64,000 nt of DNA from JANQMY01 sp965227095 (GTDB taxonomy: Bacteria > Pseudomonadota > Alphaproteobacteria > JANQMY01), in NCBI GenBank assembly GCA_965227095.1, contig CBDDFL010000001.1:744001-808000 (forward strand), in the 5' to 3' direction. Positions 33,119 to 42,697 of the stretch are shown in pieces. Numbering within the stretch: the first letter of the stretch is position 1; every line of letters starts with the position of its first letter. Under the pieces are notes generated by a model, which saw only the letters and a program-made list of their open reading frames with translations, searched no databases and was not told the origin of the DNA. The position numbers and the translations under genes are program-made.

Positions 33119-33760
33119 TTGGCTGAAGCTGAACGCCGAAAACGGAGAACGCCGGAAGAAGCCCGGGCTCACATCTTGGAAATCGCAGAAATGCGCCTCG
33201 CCAAACACGGGCCGGACGGCTTGAAAGTGGCTGATGTGGCCAAGGATGCGGGTATTGCCCATTCCACGTTGCTGCACCATTTCGGGTCCACGGCGGATCT
33301 GCAACGGTCCTTGGTGGACCAGATGGTGCAACGTCTGCTGAACGATATCTTGGAACAACTGTCCACCGAGAAGCTGAACGAAGAAACAGACCGCAGTATT
33401 CTAGAACGCACTTTCGAAGTGCTGGCGGATCGCGGGCATGCGCGGCTGCTGGCCTGGTTGACACTTACCGGTCAGCGGGAAGCGGCAGGTGAAGGTGTGG
33501 CCGATCGATTGCTGCAGAATGTGGTGGACACCATCATTGCTCAAGCCGAAGCGCATGGCGGCACCTTGTCGGCGGAGGATCGGCAGAAGGCCAAATTTTC
33601 TGTCTATCTCGCGGCCATTTCCGCCATCGGCGATGGCTTGTCCGGTCCGGTGCTGGCGCCCCTGATTGGCCTGACCGATAAGGAAGCGCGGCAGGATTTC
33701 CGTCATTGGATGGCGGGGCTGTTGTCTCAGCAAATCTTAGACGATGGCGAAGATTGTTAG
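33119..33760 (+). CDS. TetR family transcriptional regulator
   Basis: A 213-residue regulator. The DNA-binding domain spans about 9-56 ('TPEEARAHILEIAEMRLAKHGPDGLKVADVAKDAGIAHSTLLHHFGSTADL'), followed by a helical ligand/dimerisation domain. The start is TTG 33119, with ATAAGGAAG eight bases upstream; no in-frame ATG would preserve the full helix-turn-helix N-terminus. It is divergent from the COQ4-family gene and almost certainly binds the three operator copies between them. It converges with ppa, nine bases apart. Confidence 0.9.
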   Translation: MAEAERRKRRTPEEARAHILEIAEMRLAKHGPDGLKVADVAKDAGIAHSTLLHHFGSTADLQRSLVDQMVQRLLNDILEQLSTEKLNEETDRSILERTFEVLADRGHARLLAWLTLTGQREAAGEGVADRLLQNVVDTIIAQAEAHGGTLSAEDRQKAKFSVYLAAISAIGDGLSGPVLAPLIGLTDKEARQDFRHWMAGLLSQQILDDGEDC

Positions 33761-33769
33761 GCCGAACCC

Positions 33770-34303
33770 CTAATCTTGAGATGCCGCGTTTTTCACGGAC
33801 AATTCCACCATGCGGCGGGCTTCGTCGGCATCTCCCCAGCCTTTGATCTTGACCCATTTGCCGGGTTCGAGGTCTTTGTAATGTTCAAAGAAATGGGCGA
33901 TCTGTTCCCGTAAGATCGGCCGCACATCATCGATGTTGTTGATGTTGTCGTAATAGGGGTGCAGGTCCGCCACCGGCACCGCGATGATTTTTTCGTCACC
34001 GCCGGCTTCGTCTTCCATCAGCAAAACGCCAACCGGGCGTGACCGGATGACAGCGCCCGGAATGACGGGGGACTGGCTCAGCACCATCACATCCAAGGCA
34101 TCGCCATCCGCGGCAATGGTGTGCGGAACAAATCCGTAGTTGGACGGGTATTGCATGGCGGTGTGAAGAAAACGGTCCACGAACATGGCGCCGGAATTCT
34201 TTTCCACTTCATATTTGACCGGCGTGCCCCCCATGGGAATTTCGATGATGACGTTAATGTCTTCAGGCGGATTCACACCTACCGGGATTTTGGTGACGTC
34301 CAT
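33770..34303 (-). CDS. ppa: Inorganic pyrophosphatase (family I)
   Basis: A 177-residue soluble family I pyrophosphatase that hydrolyses PPi and drives biosynthetic reactions. The signature 'DGDALDVMVL' (Asp66, Asp68, Asp71) provides the magnesium ligands; 'YEVEKNSGAMFVDRFLHTAMQYPSNYGFVPHT' and 'KDLEPGKWVKIKGWGDADEA' are conserved active-site regions. Length matches bacterial hexameric enzymes. ATG 34303 is chosen since the family starts 'MDVTKIPVG'; the frame continues 28 codons upstream without homology. Confidence 0.96.
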   Translation of the reverse strand: MDVTKIPVGVNPPEDINVIIEIPMGGTPVKYEVEKNSGAMFVDRFLHTAMQYPSNYGFVPHTIAADGDALDVMVLSQSPVIPGAVIRSRPVGVLLMEDEAGGDEKIIAVPVADLHPYYDNINNIDDVRPILREQIAHFFEHYKDLEPGKWVKIKGWGDADEARRMVELSVKNAASQD

Positions 34304-34524
34304 CGCGTTCGCTTTCCGTAACGTACTCAAACATTTCGCCGCCATGTAGCACAGATGAGATGGGGCGTGTTGCGCGCATTGTCGCAATGCAGCAAAATTT
34401 GTGGCAGTGCAATAAAATTGTTGACGCGCCCCGAGGCCAGTGTGGCGCCTGCATTCGTTCTACCCACAGTTTCGCGGCGCTGATAATGTGGCTTGTGGTG
34501 ACAAACTGTCTTTTGGGGGACGCG

Positions 34525-37116
34525 ATGCTCACTGAGGTTCGAAATTGGTGCGGCCGCATCTTGGCGGTGTGCGCCTTGCTGTTACTGGGGGCCTGTGGCG
34601 AGGACGCGCCTGACACCACGCAAAACCTTTTTCCAGACGATGAGGAGATAGCGGAAACGGACATTATGTCCGACGGCTTTGGCACACAGGTGGCGGTGGC
34701 CACCGTGGCAGAGACCAATGTGGGCGCGACTTACCGCGTCAGACTGAAAGACGGTGACACGCTCGCCGTATATCGCCTCAAGGCCATGCACCTTTTAAAA
34801 GATGGCCGCGTTCGCGCGGCGGTGGATCTGTGCACCGAATCGGCTGCGGACGACTGTGCGCGCGACGACCAGTTCACGACCTATGTGTCGCGGTTTCGCC
34901 TTGAAGATCTGGATTTCGAAAAGTCGCTTCTGTTCCAAGCAAATGAAAATGGGTTTCTGGTGCGTCAAGGGTCCATGCAAGACCGCGTGACTGACGCCGA
35001 AGAAGGCGCCACATTCACTCTCAACGCGGCCTGTGCTGATGGACGGGCCTGTGTCGAAATTCAAAAAGGAGACCAAACCAAAAAAGAGACCTCTGTGATC
35101 CTGCCGTGTCGCATCGGCGGCCAAGACGGTTGTTCCAACATGGCGCTGCTTCACGGCTTGCGAAGCTTGACGGTGACGCCGTCCTACGGACAAGCGGTGG
35201 ACAAGAACGATCCCACGGCACGTTTTCTCGCGTTGGTCGAAACCGTCGATCAGCTCAGTTTCGATCAACGATACGCAACGGCAAACCCGCTGATCCCAAA
35301 TCGCATCGCGCGCTACAAGGGCGTTAAAACAACACCGGAACCAGACGGTGATTTGCGTGTGCACCTGAAAGACTGCCAGGAAACCTATGAGGACAACCCG
35401 ACCGGAACCACCAACTGCGGTTGGCAGAGTTCCTGGCGCCAAAACGTCACTCTTGGTCGCTTGAAAGACCTGGATCCGGCCAGCCTGCGCATTCTCGGTT
35501 TCTATCGGGATGGCAAGCCAGTGCCGCCGGATGCTTCCGACGCCAAATTTAACGTGGCCAAGAGTTTTGCGGTAATCATTGGGTGCCGGGGACAGGGCGC
35601 GTGTGTTCACCACCAAGGCATTGGGCCGGGTGAGCGGATATACATCCCGTGCGGTAAGAAAGCCGCGTGTGAAAAAATCTCGGAGTCTGTGCGTGCACTG
35701 ACCAAATTGGCCAGTTCGTCAGACTTTCCGTCAATTGTGGCGGACCTTAAAAAAGATAGTTTCCCAAACTATTCCGCCGCCGACATGGACACTCAGCGGC
35801 GCCTGGGCCGACGCATCGGCCGTAGTTTTGCCGATGGGTCCTTCACCTTCACGACCGACGAAGCAACGGTCCAAATCGCGCAGATTGATGCGGAGCTAAA
35901 TTCCGCCGCGTCATTAGTCATCCACAATCAGTTTTGTTCGAACAAAGTATGCGGTGGCGACAACACGTTCAAAGACGGGCAAACGACCCTGTCTTTGTCG
36001 GCGATTGACATGAATGCCTCCACAATCGTTACGGCCCCAGGGCGGCAGCCGTCAATCCGATTGTTGTGCAAGGCCGGGACCTTTTGTGTGGATTATGCGC
36101 TTGGCAAGATCACAAACCAATCCTCCAGTTGGCTGCTGGCCTGCAAGGATGAAAGGGCATGTGGCGACATGCTGTCGGATCTGGGGGCGCTTGTCTGGCG
36201 TGCAAGCACCGATCGCTCCACGGATGTCTCACCCAAACCGCAAGAGACGACCGTGCCAAAAACACCGAGCGCTACTGGAAAGATCCCCGATCGCCTGCGT
36301 GGTCCGCTTCGAAAATTGCGTACTGCCGTGGCGGGCGGGGAATATACCCAAGCCACCAGCGGGACCGGTGCGCTGAGATTAATACGCGCTGATGGCGCCA
36401 ACCTGGATGCTGATGAACATCTGTTGGTGGAACGCAAAGCATGCTTGTCGCTGATCAACAAATCTCAGCCGAATTTGTCCAACTGTAGCCTCGACAGCCT
36501 TCTGGTGGATTATGATCTGCATGTATATCTAGAGCGGTTAGACCCAAATTCCGTGCGCATTGAGCAGGGCGCCTATCTAAAAGGGGAAACAGGCTTCTGG
36601 GTTGCCGTTAAATGTGCGGCGGGCGGACCGGCCTGTGCCGATATCATTGCTCCCGACAATCAGAAAGGTCATGTCACGACCATCGCCAACAGCCTGGGTG
36701 AAAACGTCACACGGCCTTATATTCGTATTCCCTGCGCGAACACCACCCAATGCAATGTGGCGGCGCAAGCCCTCCGTGAACTGATGATGGCTACTGGTAC
36801 GCCTGCGCCCGACCCACAGGGGAGTATTTTTCAACCCCTGTCCGACCGTCCCGTCGTGACCAATGAGTTTATCGGTACCTGGCGAATGCAATCGCCTCAG
36901 CAAGGCTGGATTTGGGAATTCAACATCGATGGCACTTATCGCTTCGCCACGGAGGACACCCAATTCGAAGGCACGTACAAAGTGGGCAACGGGACCTGGT
37001 CCCAGAAAGCGACTAATTTTCCATCGGAAGATTCCGGCACGTATCGACTGCTGGATACGAACACGCTGGAGCTCAACGGGCGTCTGGGGCGCAGTGTCTG
37101 GACGCGCGTCCAATAA
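34525..37116 (+). CDS. Large lipoprotein with fourfold internal cysteine repeat
   Basis: An 863-residue exported lipoprotein: the signal 'RILAVCALLLLGAC' ends in a lipobox (Cys24). I do not recognise the family. The mature part contains four diverged repeats of about 165-200 residues. Each has a 'LD-x2-S-(L/V/I)' strand, a 'C-x3-G-x2-C-(V/A)' pair, and a closing '(I/L)-x-C-x5-7-C' before a helix; the closing cysteines are near residues 195, 376, 540 and 737. The last 80 or so residues ('FIGTWRMQSPQQGWIWEFNIDGTYRF') resemble a small lipocalin-like beta-barrel. ATG 34525 follows GGGGGA. A Cys-rich, disulfide-bonded envelope protein is likely; its role is unknown. Confidence 0.85.
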   Translation: MLTEVRNWCGRILAVCALLLLGACGEDAPDTTQNLFPDDEEIAETDIMSDGFGTQVAVATVAETNVGATYRVRLKDGDTLAVYRLKAMHLLKDGRVRAAVDLCTESAADDCARDDQFTTYVSRFRLEDLDFEKSLLFQANENGFLVRQGSMQDRVTDAEEGATFTLNAACADGRACVEIQKGDQTKKETSVILPCRIGGQDGCSNMALLHGLRSLTVTPSYGQAVDKNDPTARFLALVETVDQLSFDQRYATANPLIPNRIARYKGVKTTPEPDGDLRVHLKDCQETYEDNPTGTTNCGWQSSWRQNVTLGRLKDLDPASLRILGFYRDGKPVPPDASDAKFNVAKSFAVIIGCRGQGACVHHQGIGPGERIYIPCGKKAACEKISESVRALTKLASSSDFPSIVADLKKDSFPNYSAADMDTQRRLGRRIGRSFADGSFTFTTDEATVQIAQIDAELNSAASLVIHNQFCSNKVCGGDNTFKDGQTTLSLSAIDMNASTIVTAPGRQPSIRLLCKAGTFCVDYALGKITNQSSSWLLACKDERACGDMLSDLGALVWRASTDRSTDVSPKPQETTVPKTPSATGKIPDRLRGPLRKLRTAVAGGEYTQATSGTGALRLIRADGANLDADEHLLVERKACLSLINKSQPNLSNCSLDSLLVDYDLHVYLERLDPNSVRIEQGAYLKGETGFWVAVKCAAGGPACADIIAPDNQKGHVTTIANSLGENVTRPYIRIPCANTTQCNVAAQALRELMMATGTPAPDPQGSIFQPLSDRPVVTNEFIGTWRMQSPQQGWIWEFNIDGTYRFATEDTQFEGTYKVGNGTWSQKATNFPSEDSGTYRLLDTNTLELNGRLGRSVWTRVQ

Positions 37117-37125
37117 GGCACGAGC

Positions 37126-38145
37126 TTATTCTGACATGCTGTCTTCCAGCGCTTTTCGGTCCGCTTCCGGCAGTAAGCTCGCGCGGGCCGCTTGCAGCAT
37201 GAAGTGCCGCAGATCGTCTTCGCTAAAGCCAAAGGCGTGTGTTGTTTTGATCAGCTCATCATTGAGCGTGGTTCCGAACATGGGCGGGTCGTCGGTGTTG
37301 ATCGTGACGTAGAGGCCTTCCTCGATCAGGTTCGGCAGCGGATGGCTGTCGATACTGTCCGCGACGCCCAAACATACGTTGCTGGTGGGGCAGACCTCCA
37401 GGGGCACTTGGCGCGTGCGCAGTGTGTCGACCAGTTTCCGGTCTTCCAAGCAGCGCACCCCGTGACCGATGCGCACGGATTGCAGGCGGTCCATGGCACC
37501 CCAAATGCTGTCGGGCCCCATGGTTTCGCCCGCATGCACCACGGCCGGTACGTCGTGCTTTGCCGCATGATCGAACGGGGCGGCATAATCTTCCGGTGGA
37601 AACCCCACTTCATAGCCCGCAAGGCCCAGGGCAATAACGCCATCCCCATGATGGGCGACCACCCAGTCGCCAATCATCCGAGACTCTTTCTCGTCGGCCC
37701 AATCGCGCGGAATATCGATGATGAAGCCGGCGGACACGCCCAGTTCCTTTTCGCCCCAGTCCCGCGCTTTGTTTAAAGCGGCAAGCTGTTTTTCAAAGGG
37801 GATGTCGGTGTTCTTCCAAATGGTGTGGGCCGTATAGGTGACCTCGCTGTGGCGGATGTTCTGGTCCGCTTGACCTTGCAGAAAGTCGCGGGCGATCAGC
37901 TCGATGTCATCCACGGTTTGCACACAGCGGGACAGGGTTTGATAGATCTCCGCGAAATGGGGGAAGTCCGTGAAGGTGTACCATTCCTCCAGACCTTCCA
38001 CTGTGTCTGCAGGCAAGGGCTCGTTGTGACGCTTGGCCAATTCCAGCAGGGTTGCCGGGCGAATGCTGCCTTCCAGATGAACGTGCAGTTCCACCTTGGG
38101 CAAGGCTTTGATAAAGGCGTCGGACGCAATGGCTTTTTCGGACAT
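37126..38145 (-). CDS. add: Adenosine deaminase family protein
   Basis: A 339-residue TIM-barrel deaminase converting adenosine to inosine (or adenine to hypoxanthine in the close subfamily). Metal ligands are His21 and His23 ('ELHVHLEGS'), His204 and Asp285; Glu207 of 'HAGE' and His228 of 'RIGHGVR' are catalytic. 'CPTSNVCLGV' and 'INTDDPPMF' complete the family pattern. Its length equals E. coli Add. Adenine versus adenosine preference cannot be fixed by eye. It converges with the lipoprotein gene, nine bases apart. Confidence 0.92.
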   Translation of the reverse strand: MSEKAIASDAFIKALPKVELHVHLEGSIRPATLLELAKRHNEPLPADTVEGLEEWYTFTDFPHFAEIYQTLSRCVQTVDDIELIARDFLQGQADQNIRHSEVTYTAHTIWKNTDIPFEKQLAALNKARDWGEKELGVSAGFIIDIPRDWADEKESRMIGDWVVAHHGDGVIALGLAGYEVGFPPEDYAAPFDHAAKHDVPAVVHAGETMGPDSIWGAMDRLQSVRIGHGVRCLEDRKLVDTLRTRQVPLEVCPTSNVCLGVADSIDSHPLPNLIEEGLYVTINTDDPPMFGTTLNDELIKTTHAFGFSEDDLRHFMLQAARASLLPEADRKALEDSMSE

Positions 38146-38218
38146 GACACTCTCCGGGTTACATGCAGCCGGCCTTTATGACGGAAAAGGGCGTCGTTGC
38201 CAACACATTTGTCTGACC

Positions 38219-39049
38219 TCACATCTCCAGCCCGCCGCTGGCGACGAGGATCTGTCCACTGACGAAATTGCTTTCAGGGTAGCAAAACAACACAACGGCA
38301 CCAGCAGCGTCGTCTGGCGTCCCGGTGCGGCCAAGGGGTGTCATTTCTTGGATTTGCGTCACCTGTTGCTTGGTCAAGCCCACTTTATGGGCGCGGCCGC
38401 CAATGGTGATTTCCTCGGGCGCATCTTCGTACGGTTGGGTTAACCGTGTGGCGATGTGGCCGAAAGCCACCGCGTTCACCGTCACATTGTAACGTCCCCA
38501 TTCCTTGGCAAGGGTTTTGGTCATGCCCACCACGCCGGATTTCGCGGCGGAATAGCTGACTTGGGTTGCCGCCCCAAATATACCGGATACGGAGGAAATA
38601 TTGACAATCTTGCGGCAAGGCAACGGCTCACCGGCGGAAATCAGGCGTTTGGCTTCGTTGCGAAAATGAGCGCCGGCCGCGCGCAGCAATCGGAAGGGGG
38701 CCGTCAAATGCATGTCGATCATGGCCGCCCATTGTTCATCCGTATGGTTGAGGGCGGACGTATTCCAAATATAGCCCGCATTGTTGATGATGATGTGCAC
38801 ATCTCCAAACAGGGCGAGAGCGTCGTTCACCGCCCGCTCTCCAAAATTGGCCTCTGTCACGTCGCCAGGCACGGCCAGGGCAGCGCCTCCTTGATCGACA
38901 ATTCCGTCAACCACCTCCCGGCAGGTGGCTTCGTCCAAATCGTTCGCCACCACATTCGCCCCTTCGGCGGCAAGCTTTTGGGCGATGGACAGGCCGATGC
39001 CTTGTCCAGCACCCGTCACGATGGCGGTTTGTCCAGACAGTTTTCCCAT
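38219..39049 (-). CDS. Short-chain dehydrogenase/reductase
   Basis: A 276-residue SDR. 'TGAGQGIGLSIAQKLAAEGANVVANDLDE' is the cofactor site (Asp favours NAD), followed by 'INNAGYIW', catalytic Ser in 'NISSVSG' and 'YSAAK'. The region 'RVNAVAFGHIATRLTQPYED' and C-terminal 'NFVSGQILVASGG' fit 3-hydroxyacyl/3-oxoacyl-type SDRs with a lengthened substrate loop. ATG 39049 has AAGGAACGC upstream. It is divergent from the small membrane protein at 39131. Confidence 0.92.
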   Translation of the reverse strand: MGKLSGQTAIVTGAGQGIGLSIAQKLAAEGANVVANDLDEATCREVVDGIVDQGGAALAVPGDVTEANFGERAVNDALALFGDVHIIINNAGYIWNTSALNHTDEQWAAMIDMHLTAPFRLLRAAGAHFRNEAKRLISAGEPLPCRKIVNISSVSGIFGAATQVSYSAAKSGVVGMTKTLAKEWGRYNVTVNAVAFGHIATRLTQPYEDAPEEITIGGRAHKVGLTKQQVTQIQEMTPLGRTGTPDDAAGAVVLFCYPESNFVSGQILVASGGLEM

Positions 39050-39130
39050 GAGCGTTCCTTCCGTTGGCTTTGAAGATGAGTTTACGGTTAGATTTTCGGT
39101 CGGCAAACACAACAGTCTGGGGAGGAACCA

Positions 39131-39553
39131 ATGACCGAATTCGAACTGCTGTCTTTATACGATGAAGCCGGGGCTTTGCTGGGCTCCCAGGTGGATACTT
39201 ATCTGACCATTCTGTTTGCTTTTGTGGTGGTCGCTTACTTGGTGGCCGACAAGCTCACCAAAACCATGGTGTATGTGGCGGTGGGGTTGTTCACGGAGGC
39301 CACCTTTTTGGTGGTTTTCGCCATGTATCGTACCTGCCGGGACATTGTAAATTTGGCGGGCGAAATACGGGCGTTGGGGCAGGACGTAAGTTCCCCCCTG
39401 TCGTTCCACGCGTTGGTGAACGAGCCGGTTTTTGTCATGGCCAGTGTGCCCTGGATGTTTATGGGGCTTATTTTTGTGGCCTATGGGGCCGTCTTGTTCC
39501 TGTTTTTCCATGTGCGGTCCCAAGGGCAAATCGCGGCGTCGGTGACCTCATGA
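39131..39553 (+). CDS. Small integral membrane protein, 3 TM helices
   Basis: A 140-residue protein of unknown function. Three hydrophobic segments are visible: 'VDTYLTILFAFVVVAYLVADKL', 'TMVYVAVGLFTEATFLVVFAMY' and 'VMASVPWMFMGLIFVAYGAVLFLFFHV'. A strong GGGGAGGAACCA precedes the ATG. The N-terminal 'TEFELLSLYDEAGALLGSQVD' is acidic and probably faces outward or lies in the interface. It is the first gene of a plus-strand group that continues with an LLM monooxygenase after 104 bases. Confidence 0.75.
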   Translation: MTEFELLSLYDEAGALLGSQVDTYLTILFAFVVVAYLVADKLTKTMVYVAVGLFTEATFLVVFAMYRTCRDIVNLAGEIRALGQDVSSPLSFHALVNEPVFVMASVPWMFMGLIFVAYGAVLFLFFHVRSQGQIAASVTS

Positions 39554-39657
39554 TTGGCACAGTCGGATTGGCCTGCTATCGTTACCGAAAGAAATGACAA
39601 AAAGTCAGCGGCGCCTTGGTTGGTGATCGTATGGCAGATTTACTGGAGGAACGTCCC

Positions 39658-40908
39658 ATGAAGTTTGGTGTCTTCTACGAACATCAATTGCCCAAACCCT
39701 GGAATGAAGGTGACGAGCACAAGCTGTTCAAAGATGCGTTGGCGCAGATCGAATTGGCAGATCAGCTGGGCTATGATTATGCCTGGGAAGTCGAACATCA
39801 TTTTCTGGATGAATATTCCCATTCCTCCGCCCCCGAAGTGTTTTTGTCCGCCGCCGCGGCGCGGACAAAAAACATTCGTCTAGGGCATGGCATCCGTCAG
39901 GTCATTCCAAACTATAATCATCCGGCCCGCACGGCCGAAGGCCTTGCCACATTGGACCTCTTGTCCGATGGCCGGGTGGATTTCGGGATCGGCGAAGGGG
40001 CCACACGATTGGAATTGGGCGGCTTTGGCATTCCTGCGAAGAAGAAGCGCGCCATGGCCATCGAAGCGGCCGAACAAGTGGCCAACATGATGGTGCTGGA
40101 CCCCTATCCCGGTTATGAGGGCGAGCATTTTTCCATGCCGTGCCGCAATGTATTGCCCAAGCCCTTGCAAAAACCCCATCCGCCCATGTGGATGGCGTGC
40201 ACCAATCGCGACACCATTAAGGTGGCGGCGAGCTTAGGCGTTGGCGCGCTCGCGTTTTCGTTTGTCGATCCGGAAGAAGCCAAACACTGGAGCGACATTT
40301 ATTACGGCATTATCAAATCCGACCAGTGTGTACCCGTTGGCCATACGGTCAATGCCAACATTGCCATGGTGTCTGCTTTCTCCATTCATCAGGATCGGGC
40401 GGAAGCCATTCGCCGCGGCCAAGAAGGATTTGAATTTTTTGGCTATGCCATGAGCGCGCTTGTGACACGGGATACGGTTCCTGGACGGACGAATTTGTGG
40501 GGCGAATTCCAAGACTTGCGCGGTGATAAGACCGAGCGTCTTGTGGCAGCGGCCAACAATTCCGGCATCGCGGAACATGCCCCCGGTATCGGCACGCCCG
40601 ATGATATGCGGGACCACTTAAAGGATCTGCAAGCGGCAGGTGTGGATCAGGTGATCTTCCTGCAACAGGCCGGGCGCAATTCCCACGAACACATCTGCGA
40701 AGCGCTAGATTTGTTCGCGAAAGAGGTGATGCCGGACTTCAAGGCCCAGGCGGCGGACCGGGAACGGGCGAAACAAGAAGAGCTTGCGCCTTTCATTGAG
40801 GCGGCCCTCCAACGGAAAACGTGGATGGAGCCGCTGGCGGATGACGATATTCCGGTGGTGGAGGCCTCGGTCAAAAAGGTTCAGGTCAATCAATCGGCCG
40901 CTGAGTAG
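39658..40908 (+). CDS. LLM-class flavin-dependent oxidoreductase (luciferase-like monooxygenase)
   Basis: A 416-residue TIM-barrel flavin monooxygenase of the bacterial luciferase superfamily. The N-terminus 'MKFGVFYEHQLPKPW' is the first barrel strand. 'YDYAWEVEHHFLDEYSHSSAPEVFLSAAAART' and 'DFGIGEGATRLELGGFG' hold the flavin and substrate contacts. ATG 39658 is set by the GGAGGAACG ribosome-binding site; the frame begins further upstream. A long C-terminal extension beyond about residue 340 is charged. It is followed 21 bases later by a hotdog protein; the pair may oxidise then hydrolyse an acyl compound, which is inference. A flavin reductase is not nearby. Confidence 0.92.
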   Translation: MKFGVFYEHQLPKPWNEGDEHKLFKDALAQIELADQLGYDYAWEVEHHFLDEYSHSSAPEVFLSAAAARTKNIRLGHGIRQVIPNYNHPARTAEGLATLDLLSDGRVDFGIGEGATRLELGGFGIPAKKKRAMAIEAAEQVANMMVLDPYPGYEGEHFSMPCRNVLPKPLQKPHPPMWMACTNRDTIKVAASLGVGALAFSFVDPEEAKHWSDIYYGIIKSDQCVPVGHTVNANIAMVSAFSIHQDRAEAIRRGQEGFEFFGYAMSALVTRDTVPGRTNLWGEFQDLRGDKTERLVAAANNSGIAEHAPGIGTPDDMRDHLKDLQAAGVDQVIFLQQAGRNSHEHICEALDLFAKEVMPDFKAQAADRERAKQEELAPFIEAALQRKTWMEPLADDDIPVVEASVKKVQVNQSAAE

Positions 40909-40929
40909 AACGAACACAACAGTAGACTT

Positions 40930-41655
40930 ATGCAACACTTCACCATCGCGCACCGGTTTCGCGGGCCCGCCACATCGGCCAATGGGGGCTATGTGGGCGG
41001 ATATCTCTCGCGTTTTATCGAAGGGCCTGCCGAGATTACGTTACGCGCGCCACCGCCGCTTGATCAGCCATTGGATGTGATCTCGACGGACGGCAAGGTC
41101 GAACTGCGCGCCGGAGACACGTTGCTGGCGGAAGCCATGCCGGCGACGCTGGACGAGGTGCAGGTGCCGGCGGGGCCGGATCTTGCGGGGGCACGTGCTG
41201 CCCGAGAGCAGGCGTACAGTTTTGGCAATTCAGATTTCAACGAGTGCTTTACCTGCAGCCGCAACCGAACGCCGGACGATGCCTTGTGTTTATGGGCAGG
41301 ACCGGTTGCGGGAAGGGCGGATCACATGCATGCCACGCCGTGGCATGTGCATGAGAGCTTGAGTGATCATGAAGGGGCGGTGGCCCCCGAATTTGTCTGG
41401 GCCGCGTTGGATTGCCCCGGCGTCCATGCGCTGTTCGCTAATGGGGTCGTGGGGCAATACACCTTATTGGGCCGTATGGCCTGTGAGATCCGCGATCGTC
41501 CCCAACGGGGGGACACCTGTATTGTCGCGTCCTGGCCTGGTGCGACAGAAGGCCGGAAGCATTTCGCCACCACGGCTCTGTTTAATCAGAACGGCGATTT
41601 GATGGCCAAGGCCCGTCAGATCTGGATTTCGATTCCAGACCCTAACCCGTCTTAA
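40930..41655 (+). CDS. Double-hotdog thioesterase-like protein
   Basis: A 241-residue protein that appears to contain two hotdog folds. The start 'FRGPATSANGGYVGGYLSRFIEGPAEITLRAPPPL' matches the helix-strand entrance of acyl-CoA thioesterase-like proteins. The second half 'PEFVWAALDCPGVHAL' and 'LLGRMACEIRDRPQRGDTCIVASW' repeats the pattern. A central 'CFTCSRNR' could bind metal or be incidental. The catalytic Asp/Gln of TesB is not clearly present, so thioesterase activity is uncertain. It follows the LLM monooxygenase gene closely. Confidence 0.75.
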   Translation: MQHFTIAHRFRGPATSANGGYVGGYLSRFIEGPAEITLRAPPPLDQPLDVISTDGKVELRAGDTLLAEAMPATLDEVQVPAGPDLAGARAAREQAYSFGNSDFNECFTCSRNRTPDDALCLWAGPVAGRADHMHATPWHVHESLSDHEGAVAPEFVWAALDCPGVHALFANGVVGQYTLLGRMACEIRDRPQRGDTCIVASWPGATEGRKHFATTALFNQNGDLMAKARQIWISIPDPNPS

Positions 41656-41806
41656 CCCTTTGGTAACACTGATTAATTGATCCTTGTGGGTGATGAGATG
41701 CGCTCGACCGGGCTGACCACATTCCCGTCCAAGTGATCCGATAGGGTTGCTTGCGGCGTAGGAATTAGCCAAGTATGGCGTTAATCGAGAAGGAATAGGA
41801 CGAGCC

Positions 41807-42694
41807 ATGACGTCCAGTGAATGGATTGGCCCAAAAATGCGTCAAAAGTCCCGCGCTGTGGCGGGGCCAACGCATATTGTGGATCAGCTCATTGAAGAGC
41901 GTGCACCGCACTTGCTGGGGAACCCATTGTGGCGGCCAATAGTCCGCAGTGTTCTCTACCCCCTGCTCCAGTACCGCACGGCAGTGGAGATGGCAGACCA
42001 CATTCGCGACATGCGCGCGCGCGATGTGTTCGATTTTGTCAGCGAGCTGTTGAATCTAAAATTGGTGCGGTCAGGTCACGAGAATATTCCCACATCCGGC
42101 CGTTTCATTTTGGCGGTCAATCACCCCACCGGCATCGCTGATGGTTTTGCGGTCTATGATGCGTTGAAAGAGGTTCGTCCCGACATGGCCTTCTTTGCCA
42201 ATCGGGATGCCATTCGCGTGGCGGGCCGCCTTAATGAAATGGTCATTCCGGTGGAATGGGTGGAAGAAAAACGCTCGCGCGAGCGGTCGCGGGAAACACT
42301 CCGGTCCATGGTGGACGCGTTCAAAAAGGACAAGGCGGTTGTCTTGTTCCCGTCCGGCCGCTTGGCGCGCATGACGGAAAACGGATTGCGCGAACGGCCC
42401 TGGATGCCCACGGTGATCAATCTTGCGCAAAAATACGATGCGCCGATCTTGCCGCTGTATCTGACGGGTCGAAATTCGCGGCTTTATTATTTGTTCTGGC
42501 GGCTGAGTGACGAATTGCGCGACATGACCTTGTTCCACGAACTGCTCAACAAGAAGGGTCGGGAATATTCCATGACCTTTGGCGATCTCATTCCGCCGTC
42601 CGATCTGACCGGCGACCCCGAGCAATTGACGGCCCGCTTGCAGGCCCATGTGGAAGACGACTTACCCGTAGGCAAGTCTTTTATCCGCACCTAG
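41807..42694 (+). CDS. PlsC-type acyltransferase
   Basis: A 295-residue glycerolipid acyltransferase-family protein. The catalytic motif is 'NHPTGIADG' (His106, Asp112), the HPxGxxD variant that has one residue more between His and Asp than the classic HxxxxD. 'FPSGRLARMT' (181-190) corresponds to the phosphate-binding FPEG motif. One N-terminal amphipathic/hydrophobic region may associate with the membrane. Together with the neighbouring WS/DGAT it suggests local lipid assembly. ATG 41807 follows AGGAATAGGA. Confidence 0.87.
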   Translation: MTSSEWIGPKMRQKSRAVAGPTHIVDQLIEERAPHLLGNPLWRPIVRSVLYPLLQYRTAVEMADHIRDMRARDVFDFVSELLNLKLVRSGHENIPTSGRFILAVNHPTGIADGFAVYDALKEVRPDMAFFANRDAIRVAGRLNEMVIPVEWVEEKRSRERSRETLRSMVDAFKKDKAVVLFPSGRLARMTENGLRERPWMPTVINLAQKYDAPILPLYLTGRNSRLYYLFWRLSDELRDMTLFHELLNKKGREYSMTFGDLIPPSDLTGDPEQLTARLQAHVEDDLPVGKSFIRT

Positions 42695-42697
42695 TCG

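Noticed and set aside
34384..34420. Imperfect 20-bp direct repeat (GCAATGCAGCAAAATTTG / GCAGTGCAATAAAATTG) upstream of the large lipoprotein gene
   Set aside because: Two diverged copies only, not near a start or promoter; may be chance in an AT-richer patch.
34795..35616. 273-codon open frame on - inside the large lipoprotein gene
   Set aside because: The opposite strand has a lipoprotein signal, good start and internal repeats; this frame has no recognisable domain.
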